From an uncultured Collinsella sp. (lineage in GTDB: Bacteria; Actinomycetota; Coriobacteriia; Coriobacteriales; Coriobacteriaceae), in NCBI GenBank assembly GCA_905211615.1, contig CAJMBB010000059.1, positions 1 through 11,530 on the forward strand: 11,530 nucleotides of DNA, written 5' to 3'. Both the position numbers and the translations under genes were made by a program. Shown in pieces: positions 7,137-11,530 of the stretch. Position 1 is the first letter of the stretch, and each line of letters begins with the position of its first letter. The notes beneath the pieces are model-generated. The model was not told the DNA's origin. It made no database searches and was given only the letters and a program-made list of their open reading frames with translations.

Positions 7137-7137
7137 G
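6304..7137 (+). CDS. PTS mannose-family EIID component (copy 1)
   Basis: A 277-residue EIID membrane subunit. The signature KAALMGPLSGIGDS lies at residues 108-121. Earlier conserved segments are MEFSWTYYKQMNIAFC (29-44) and HCAFFNITVQFAPFVGGIAMAMEE (69-92), with hydrophobic helices clustered in the C-terminal half. The start overlaps the EIIC stop by 20 bases. GGAAGGGG lies only a few bases before the ATG at 6304, so the in-frame ATG at 6313 (MTSSPEN) is a realistic alternative. The gene is read identically in copy 2 at 9095. Third codon positions are almost entirely G or C, much more than in the GntR or EamA genes nearby. It ends the first PTS operon, 29 bases before a strong terminator. 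Confidence 0.95.
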   Translation: MRTMTSSPENKITRSDLVKSAVNVGALGMEFSWTYYKQMNIAFCLMVANMLKKIYAGRPDDYAEALHRHCAFFNITVQFAPFVGGIAMAMEEKVARGEIEPESVNDVKAALMGPLSGIGDSIFLSTLRVVAAAVGISLCQAGNPFGPIAFLLIYNVPGFALRIWGAVKGYELGVGFLDEAQRTGLMQKIMTCVGIVGVMVVGAMCKDMFWASIPVAIGSGDDAQTLQDILDGIMPGMLGMIAFWLYYWLLSKKINPMVLIVATMVVGIIGAFFGVLA

Positions 7138-7166
7138 GTTCCTGCGTTCTATTCTGCCCCCAAGGG

Positions 7167-7200
7167 AAACGGCGACCCATTGCGGTCGCCGTTTTTTATT
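7167..7200 (+). terminator. Rho-independent terminator after the first PTS operon
   Basis: AAACGGCGACC at 7167-7177 pairs with GGTCGCCGTTT at 7184-7194 around a CATTGC loop, followed by a run of T to 7200. This is an 11-bp stem with a U-tail, the clearest terminator in the window. The EamA gene starts only 26 bases downstream, so that gene needs read-through or a promoter overlapping this region; none is obvious. Confidence 0.93.
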
Positions 7201-7225
7201 ACCGAAAGCTAGCTGGAGGTGCTTC

Positions 7226-8116
7226 GTGATTCGATCTGACAATCCACCCGATAATGGCGTGAGCGGGGCGATGTATCTATTTGGCACGGCGCTCCTGTGG
7301 AGTTTTATCGGCATCCTCGTTCACGCAAATTCGCAGTCAGCTCTTTTGATTGGTGCCGTCACGGCAATATTTATGGCGCTCTTTATCCTGCTCGTCGGCA
7401 GGCCTGTCCTCCGCGTCAGCCGTCTTATTGTCCTTGTGGCCGTCTGCAACTTCGTGACGGGCACCACGTTTAACTTTGCCAACCAGCTCACGACGGTCGG
7501 CAACGCGATCGTCCTGCAGTACACCTCGATGATTTTCGTTATCGTGTATCAATCGCTCGCAACTCGCACGTTGCCCTCGCCTGCGAAGATTGCCTCCGTG
7601 GTGGTTGCTTTTACGGGTATGGGACTTTTCTTTTTAGGTGATTTGAGTGCCGAGGGCATGCTCGGCAACCTGCTTGCCGTCATTTCGGGCGCCACCTTTG
7701 GGCTGTGTTTCTTTTTAAACTCTCGCTCCGATGCGTCGCCCATGGTGTCCTCGCTCATCTCCTGCGGCATCTCGATACTGCCGATCGTCTATTTTGCAGG
7801 CGACCTAGGCTCCGTGAAACCCTTTGAGTGGGGGCTTATGCTGGTGCATGGCCTTTTTTGCAGTGGCCTTGCGAGTGTGCTGTATGCCAAGGGGATTGCG
7901 CGCACCAACGCGTTTGCGGCCAACTTGGTCTGCATGAGTGAGGTCGTGCTCGCTCCCTGCTGGTCGGCGCTCCTCTTTGGCGAGGTCTTTAGCTGGAACG
8001 AGTTCTTGGGCGCGGCGATGATCGTTTTGGTGATTGTGGCCAACTTGGCATCCGATGCTTTTGGCGACGGCTTTCTGGTGGCGCTTGTCCGCCATCGAAA
8101 CAAAGAGCATGCCTAA
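7226..8116 (+). CDS. DMT-superfamily EamA-type transporter
   Basis: A 296-residue inner-membrane protein with about ten hydrophobic helices arranged as two EamA repeats (about residues 14-137 and 147-283). Typical marks are the N-terminal ALLWSFIGIL, NAIVLQYTSMIFVIVYQ in the first repeat and the closing LAPCWSALLFGEVFSWNEFLGAAMIV in the second. Family members export amino acids or other small metabolites. The GTG start has GGAGG six bases upstream; an ATG at 7271 is a shorter alternative. It sits between two PTS operons. If the SIS enzymes liberate an amino acid from a glycated amine, this is a reasonable exit route for it, but that role is inferred from position only. Codon use is moderate, unlike the EIID gene just before it. 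Confidence 0.9.
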   Translation: MIRSDNPPDNGVSGAMYLFGTALLWSFIGILVHANSQSALLIGAVTAIFMALFILLVGRPVLRVSRLIVLVAVCNFVTGTTFNFANQLTTVGNAIVLQYTSMIFVIVYQSLATRTLPSPAKIASVVVAFTGMGLFFLGDLSAEGMLGNLLAVISGATFGLCFFLNSRSDASPMVSSLISCGISILPIVYFAGDLGSVKPFEWGLMLVHGLFCSGLASVLYAKGIARTNAFAANLVCMSEVVLAPCWSALLFGEVFSWNEFLGAAMIVLVIVANLASDAFGDGFLVALVRHRNKEHA

Positions 8117-8161
8117 TAGGATGCGTCTGCCGTTTACGGTAAAAAACACCCCGCTGAGCGA

Positions 8162-8208
8162 CTGGTATTAAATAAGGCGAACCTGCATACCTATAATTGG
8201 TATCAAAT
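8162..8208 (+). promoter_or_regulatory. Promoter with paired operator boxes, second EIIC-EIID operon
   Basis: A perfect -10 TATAAT at 8192-8197 has a poor -35 candidate TTAAAT at 8168-8173 (18-bp spacer). CTGGTATTAA at 8162-8171 overlaps the -35, and TTGGTATCAA at 8197-8206 overlaps the start site. In addition, ATACC at 8187-8191 and GGTAT at 8199-8203 form an inverted repeat around the -10. This geometry fits repression by occlusion. It matches the promoter at 11313-11357 with the same 35-base spacing. Confidence 0.75.
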
Positions 8209-8216
8209 CATTTGTG

Positions 8217-8305
8217 CCTGGCATGGGTGTTAGCAGCACGCCAGGTGCGCTTCGGACCGTGTGGTCAAACTCCCGGATTGATATCAATAACGCGCGCGAC
8301 GGGAG
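8217..8305 (+). other. Structured leader of the second EIIC-EIID operon
   Basis: The presumed transcript starts near 8204 and has about 135 untranslated bases. Three possible stems are visible: CCTGGC 8217-8222 with GCCAGG 8240-8245; GACC 8255-8258 with GGTC 8263-8266; and CTCCCG 8270-8275 with CGGGAG 8300-8305. None has a T-tail. It matches no riboswitch class I know. Confidence 0.35.
8277..8288. promoter_or_regulatory. Perfectly palindromic operator-like site in the leader
   Basis: ATTGATATCAAT is a perfect 12-bp palindrome. Its core TTGATATCAA differs by one base from the TTGGTATCAA box at 8197-8206, and that change completes the symmetry. It lies 52 bases before the EIIC start, about 81 bp centre to centre from the proximal box. 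A third repressor site in the transcribed region, allowing looping or roadblock, is the simplest reading. Confidence 0.55.
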
Positions 8306-8340
8306 TGACGACGGTTCGAGATTCCTTATTGGGAGGAACT

Positions 8341-9114
8341 ATGCTTGTCCAAGCAATCCTCGTCGGCTTAGTCGGAGCTTTTGGATGTCTCGACTACCAG
8401 CTCGGCACCCTCTACGCATTCCGACCCATCGTCCTGTGCCCGCTCGTGGGCCTGGTGCTGGGGGACCTGCAGACTGGCCTTGCCGTTGGCGCCAGTCTGG
8501 AGTTGCTGTTCATGGGCTCGATCTCCATCGGCGCCTACGTACCGCCTAACGAAACCGTCGGCGGCGTGCTCGCTTGCGCCTTCGCCATTCAGCTCGGTCA
8601 GGGTACCGAGACGGCCATCGCGCTCGCCATGCCCATCGCCGTCCTTGCGCTGACGATCGGCAACATTACCAATGCCTTGTTCCCCGTGTTTGTCGATATG
8701 GCAGACAAGTTTGCCCTCAAGGGGAACCTCAAGGGTATCTACGCCGTTCATTGGGGAATTGGAATCTGGGGCTGCGTCGAGTACTTCCTGCTGTGCGGCG
8801 GCGCCTTCTATTTGGGTTCCGACGCCATCCAGGGCTTGCTCGACTTCATCCCGCCCTTCATCATCGACGGTTGTGGCGTTGCCGCCAACATCCTGCCGGC
8901 CATGGGCTTCGCCATGCTCGGCCGCCTGGTGCTCACCAAGCAGCTCGTGCCCTTCTACTTCCTGGGCTTCCTGCTGTGCTCCTACGCCAACGTGCCCGTC
9001 CTGGGCGTCGCCCTGATCGCCATCATCATCGGCATCGACAAGTTCGACCTGCTCGGCCTGGGCGGAGCCCAGCCCCAGCTCTCCGCGGAAGGGGATGAGG
9101 ACGATGACTTCTAG
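8341..9114 (+). CDS. PTS mannose-family EIIC component (copy 2)
   Basis: A 257-residue EIIC of the same length and reading as copy 1, with no indels. Conserved stretches RPIVLCPLVGLVLGDLQ and GASLELLFMGSISIGAY are intact. The sequence is diverged over residues 1-178 (for example 101-120 and 133-155) and identical from Gly179 onward. The diverged part includes membrane segments and loops likely to shape the substrate path, so the two systems may accept different but related sugars (inference). GGGAGGAA at 8331-8338 precedes the ATG. It has its own promoter with operator boxes and overlaps EIID copy 2 by 20 bases. No EIIA or EIIB gene precedes it; phosphate must come from subunits encoded at 4532-5491 or beyond the right edge. 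Confidence 0.94.
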   Translation: MLVQAILVGLVGAFGCLDYQLGTLYAFRPIVLCPLVGLVLGDLQTGLAVGASLELLFMGSISIGAYVPPNETVGGVLACAFAIQLGQGTETAIALAMPIAVLALTIGNITNALFPVFVDMADKFALKGNLKGIYAVHWGIGIWGCVEYFLLCGGAFYLGSDAIQGLLDFIPPFIIDGCGVAANILPAMGFAMLGRLVLTKQLVPFYFLGFLLCSYANVPVLGVALIAIIIGIDKFDLLGLGGAQPQLSAEGDEDDDF

Positions 9115-9927
9115 TCCCGAGAACAAGATCACGCGCTCCGACCTCGTCAAGAGCGCCGTCAACGTCGGCGCCCTGGGCATGGAGTTCTCCTGGACCTACT
9201 ACAAGCAGATGAACATCGCCTTCTGCCTGATGGTCGCCAACATGCTCAAGAAGATCTACGCCGGCCGCCCCGACGACTACGCCGAGGCCCTGCACCGCCA
9301 CTGCGCGTTCTTCAACATCACCGTCCAGTTCGCCCCGTTCGTCGGCGGCATCGCGATGGCCATGGAGGAGAAGGTCGCCCGCGGCGAGATCGAGCCCGAG
9401 AGCGTCAACGACGTCAAGGCCGCCCTCATGGGCCCGCTGTCGGGCATCGGCGACTCCATCTTCCTGTCGACGCTGCGCGTGGTCGCCGCCGCGGTGGGCA
9501 TCAGCCTGTGCCAGGCCGGCAACCCCTTCGGCCCCATCGCCTTCCTGCTCATCTACAACGTCCCCGGCTTCGCGCTGCGCATCTGGGGCGCCGTCAAGGG
9601 CTACGAGCTGGGCGTGGGCTTCCTGGACGAGGCCCAGAGGACCGGCCTCATGCAGAAGATCATGACCTGCGTGGGCATCGTGGGCGTCATGGTCGTGGGC
9701 GCCATGTGCAAGGACATGTTCTGGGCCAGCATCCCGGTGGCCATCGGCTCGGGCGACGACGCCCAGACCCTCCAGGACATCCTGGACGGCATCATGCCCG
9801 GCATGCTCGGCATGATCGCCTTCTGGCTGTACTACTGGCTGCTGTCCAAGAAGATCAACCCCATGGTGCTGATCGTGGCCACCATGGTCGTGGGCATCAT
9901 CGGCGCGTTCTTCGGCGTGCTGGCGTA
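8874..9927 (+). repeat. Near-identical direct repeat, copy 2 (3' EIIC plus EIID)
   Basis: Partner of 6083-7136, with one mismatch (G8898). After this tract the two copies share nothing: copy 1 runs into a terminator, copy 2 into an MFS gene. Before it they remain homologous but diverged, with short identical patches such as the stretch around 8427-8471. Confidence 0.93.
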
Positions 9928-9928
9928 A
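9095..9928 (+). CDS. PTS mannose-family EIID component (copy 2)
   Basis: A 277-residue EIID whose protein is identical to copy 1, including KAALMGPLSGIGDS at 108-121. The DNA is also identical apart from the last base of the stop codon (TAA). The start overlaps EIIC copy 2 by 20 bases, with ATG 9104 as the alternative. Because EIID is the same in both systems, any difference in specificity must lie in EIIC residues 1-178 or in the soluble subunits. Unlike copy 1, it is not followed by a canonical terminator; a long hairpin without U-tail and an MFS gene follow. Confidence 0.95.
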   Translation: MRTMTSSPENKITRSDLVKSAVNVGALGMEFSWTYYKQMNIAFCLMVANMLKKIYAGRPDDYAEALHRHCAFFNITVQFAPFVGGIAMAMEEKVARGEIEPESVNDVKAALMGPLSGIGDSIFLSTLRVVAAAVGISLCQAGNPFGPIAFLLIYNVPGFALRIWGAVKGYELGVGFLDEAQRTGLMQKIMTCVGIVGVMVVGAMCKDMFWASIPVAIGSGDDAQTLQDILDGIMPGMLGMIAFWLYYWLLSKKINPMVLIVATMVVGIIGAFFGVLA

Positions 9929-9961
9929 GGGCCCGGCTGCATAGACTGTCATTGCAACCTG

Positions 9962-10001
9962 GTAAGGGGATGGAGCGGGCCTATACCCTCCATCCCCTTA
10001 C
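9962..10001 (+). terminator. Long perfect hairpin between EIID copy 2 and the MFS gene
   Basis: GTAAGGGGATGGAG at 9962-9975 pairs without mismatch with CTCCATCCCCTTAC at 9988-10001 around a 12-base loop. The sequence after it (TTGTATAGAG) is not a T-tract, so it is more likely an attenuator, an RNA-processing or a stability element than a full terminator. The MFS ribosome site begins seven bases after the stem. Confidence 0.5.
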
Positions 10002-10020
10002 TTGTATAGAGGGAGTTCGT

Positions 10021-11235
10021 ATGTTCGCGAAGGATCGCGAAGCAATGCGCCTGACGCCGGCAGAAGTCAGGCTGATTCTTATTGAGTCCCTGCAATGGTG
10101 CGCCAACAACGCGGTGTACTTTTTAGGGCTTATCGGCGCGGCGACGTATGATCTGGCTGGCACGGCGTTTTTGGTTGCTGCCATTACGCTCGTACGCAAT
10201 CTTATGACGTCGGCGGGCAATATGGTGTCGGGCTCGGTCATCGACCGTTTTGGTCCGCGCCGGACGTCGTTTGTGACGTGCGTGATTACGGCGGTGCTAT
10301 CGCTTGGCGTGGGGTTGGCGCCGTTGTCTGTCCCCGGGCTTGTGTTTGCTGCGTGCGTCTTGGGGCTTGCGGGCGGCTTTATCAACACCTGCACGCATGC
10401 GTTTCCGGGATACCTGGAGTCGACCACCGAGGGCCGTACCCGCGTGAACGGCCTCATGGTCTTCTATAGCAATATCGCCTATACCGCCGGCCCGCTGCTC
10501 GGCGGCGCCATCGTGAGTTGTTTTGCCACGCAGTCTGTTTACCTGCTCATGGCTGGCATGATGGGCATGGCGGCCGTGCTCTCTTTGGGCTGTCACGAGT
10601 GTGTTACTCCCGCAAAAGGGGGGAAGCCGAAGGGCGGTATTCTGGGCGGCATGGCCGAGGGTGCGCGACTTACGTTTCGCGACCACGACTTGCGCCTCAT
10701 CTTTATCTCGGGCTTTTTGGGTTTCTTTGCGTTCGGCGCGTTCGATTCGCTGGAGTCGTTGTTCTACCGTGATGTGCTTAACGTGGATATCGTCTGGCTG
10801 GGCTGGCTGTCCTCGGTCGTGGGCCTCACTTCCTCGGTGGGCGCGTTCATCCTGACCAAGCTTTCTGCTCGCCATGTCAACCTACGATTGTTGCTCGGCG
10901 CGCTCATGGCCGTGGGCATTGGGTCCATGGTGTACGTGGGCACCGATATGCTGGGGGTCGCGATTATCGGTCAGGCGATTAACGGTCTGGCCTGGGGGTT
11001 CCTGGAGCCGCTGCAGATGATCTTGATTCAGGAGCGCGCCGACATCAAATATCTGGGGCGCATTACCGGCTTTGTACGTTTTGGCCTGATGAGCGCCGGC
11101 GTGGTGCCGCTGCTGGCGGCTCCGTTTTTGGCGGAGGCTTTGGGCGTCCAGACGGTACTGTTTGGGGCATCGACCATTATTGCGCTGGTAGGAACGCTGT
11201 TCTTTGCCACACAAGGGAGACGCCGGGGGCGTTAG
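10021..11235 (+). CDS. Major facilitator superfamily (MFS) transporter
   Basis: A 404-residue membrane protein with about twelve hydrophobic helices in two halves joined by a charged central loop (about residues 195-225, CVTPAKGGKPKGG). The loop between helices 2 and 3 has GSVIDRFGPRR at about 71-81, the MFS motif A (G-x3-D-R-x-G-R-R). Overall layout resembles MFS_1/MFS_3 exporters. The ATG at 10021 has AGAGGGAG five bases upstream; the open frame extends further upstream but runs through EIID in another frame. The 92-base gap after EIID contains a 14-bp hairpin, so it may be partly cotranscribed with the second EIIC-EIID pair. Export of a metabolic by-product or uptake of a related compound are both possible; the substrate is unknown. 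It ends with an ACGCC-GGG-GGCGT hairpin at 11220-11232. Confidence 0.9.
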   Translation: MFAKDREAMRLTPAEVRLILIESLQWCANNAVYFLGLIGAATYDLAGTAFLVAAITLVRNLMTSAGNMVSGSVIDRFGPRRTSFVTCVITAVLSLGVGLAPLSVPGLVFAACVLGLAGGFINTCTHAFPGYLESTTEGRTRVNGLMVFYSNIAYTAGPLLGGAIVSCFATQSVYLLMAGMMGMAAVLSLGCHECVTPAKGGKPKGGILGGMAEGARLTFRDHDLRLIFISGFLGFFAFGAFDSLESLFYRDVLNVDIVWLGWLSSVVGLTSSVGAFILTKLSARHVNLRLLLGALMAVGIGSMVYVGTDMLGVAIIGQAINGLAWGFLEPLQMILIQERADIKYLGRITGFVRFGLMSAGVVPLLAAPFLAEALGVQTVLFGASTIIALVGTLFFATQGRRRGR

Positions 11236-11253
11236 CTATACATCAAATTCTAA

Positions 11254-11265
11254 TTTAATACCACT
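11254..11265 (-). promoter_or_regulatory. Inverted copy of the distal operator box
   Basis: TTTAATACCACT is the exact reverse complement of AGTGGTATTAAA at 11312-11323. The two arms are 58 bp apart and bracket the ACCGTTCACCGAGGA box. It adds a third, oppositely oriented GGTAT site to this promoter. Confidence 0.5.
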
Positions 11266-11280
11266 CACCAAAGAATTTCA

Positions 11281-11295
11281 ACCGTTCACCGAGGA
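11281..11295 (+). promoter_or_regulatory. Shared upstream promoter box (copy 2)
   Basis: ACCGTTCACCGAGGA matches the box at 2142-2156 and lies at the same 69-base distance from the proximal GGTAT (11350). At the 8162 promoter only a weak relative, GCCGTTTACGGT at 8129-8140, occupies the corresponding place. Confidence 0.45.
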
Positions 11296-11311
11296 TTGGA
11301 GCAGATTGATA

Positions 11312-11359
11312 AGTGGTATTAAAAACACATTAGGTGTATGTCTATAATTGGTATCGAAA
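11312..11359 (+). promoter_or_regulatory. Promoter with paired operator boxes, second SIS operon
   Basis: TATAAT at 11343-11348 with a poor -35 TTAAAA at 11319-11324 (18-bp spacer). Distal box GTGGTATTAA at 11313-11322 and proximal box TTGGTATCGA at 11348-11357, with GGTAT starts 35 bases apart, as at 8164/8199. The start would be near 11355, leaving about a 50-base leader to the ATG at 11406. Confidence 0.75.
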
Positions 11360-11405
11360 AGAAACGCGATGTATAGAGTTGCGTGCAGGACAGAAAGGAA
11401 AAGCC

Positions 11406-11530
11406 ATGAAGGAAACCGAGAAGATCGAGATCATGCACTTTAGCCAGGAGGGCTACGTCGAGGACGGCAAGAACGTCTACGAGACCGGCAAGAAGATGAC
11501 CGCGCTCGCCGACAAGGTCGCCGACGAGGG
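11406..11530 (+). CDS. FrlB/FraB-like SIS deglycase, second copy (partial, cut by window end)
   Basis: The first 41 codons of a paralogue of the gene at 3424, running off the right edge. Of the first 24 residues four differ from that copy (positions 13, 18, 23 and 24). From the second base of codon 24 onward, 55 bases (11476-11530) are identical to 3494-3548. The start is preceded by AAAGGAA at 11394-11400. It has its own regulated promoter, so another operon of related content probably continues outside the window. The first operon's GlmS-like SIS gene is absent ahead of it here. Confidence 0.88.
   Translation, partial: MKETEKIEIMHFSQEGYVEDGKNVYETGKKMTALADKVADE

Noticed and set aside
6235..7314. 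Long minus-strand open frames opposite EIID (also 9026-9952)
   Set aside because: These are His/Asp/Gly-rich shadows of high-GC3 coding on the + strand, with no ribosome sites or family motifs.
8129..8146. Terminator after EamA at the near-palindrome GCCGTTTACGGT followed by A residues
   Set aside because: The stem is only four base pairs and the following run is A on the + strand, not T.
8205..8340. Riboswitch in the leader of the second EIIC operon
   Set aside because: Stems are visible but no known aptamer motif and no terminator or clear sequestering arm. I list it only as a structured leader.
6083..9927. Transposon or insertion element carrying EIIC-EIID
   Set aside because: There is no transposase, no terminal inverted repeats and no target duplication. 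The repeat edges lie inside a coding frame and at a stop codon.
9508..10020. Upstream extension of the MFS open frame to 9508
   Set aside because: It runs through EIID in another frame with an Arg/His/Pro-rich, non-membrane sequence. The ATG at 10021 with AGAGGGAG gives a normal MFS start.

Overview
The window reads as a chromosomal carbohydrate-utilisation locus of a GC-rich anaerobic gut actinobacterium, most likely a coriobacterium such as Collinsella. That assignment is inferred from codon use (very high GC3 in several genes), strong AGGAGG-type ribosome sites, and the stacking of mannose-family PTS genes with SIS-domain sugar-phosphate enzymes. No rRNA, tRNA, transposase, CRISPR array or phage gene is visible. 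All recognised genes lie on the + strand.

Layout. (1) 60-2052: an unrecognised small protein, then two overlapping GntR/UTRA-family repressors. (2) 2248-7137: a complete operon with two SIS-domain enzymes (one GlmS/AgaS-like, one FrlB/FraB-like) and separate mannose-family EIIA, EIIB, EIIC and EIID, closed by a clear Rho-independent terminator at 7167-7200. (3) 7226-8116: a DMT/EamA exporter. (4) 8341-11235: a second EIIC-EIID pair followed by an MFS transporter. (5) 11406 to the edge: the start of a second copy of the FrlB-like gene, so another related operon begins here.

How the genes may work together. EIIA-EIIB pass phosphate to a sugar or sugar-amine imported by EIIC-EIID, and the SIS enzymes then isomerise or deglycate the 6-phosphate. 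Two SIS enzymes plus four separate mannose-family PTS subunits is the same parts list as Salmonella gfrABCDEF (fructoselysine/glucoselysine). An Amadori-type glycated amine is therefore my preferred substrate class, by inference. The EamA and MFS proteins could export the released amine or another product.

Two things stand out. First, the promoters of the three operons at about 2210, 8200 and 11350 share an architecture: a proximal TTGGTATCAA-like box at the start site, a second GGTAT box 33-35 bp upstream, and in one leader a perfectly palindromic version, ATTGATATCAAT. This looks like a local regulon of one or both GntR repressors. Second, the two EIIC-EIID pairs share a tract of about 1.05 kb with one mismatch that begins abruptly inside EIIC and ends at the EIID stop codon, while the upstream two thirds of EIIC differ at about a quarter of residues. 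The two FrlB-like copies show the same pattern of a diverged start and an identical continuation. This suggests gene conversion between cassettes.
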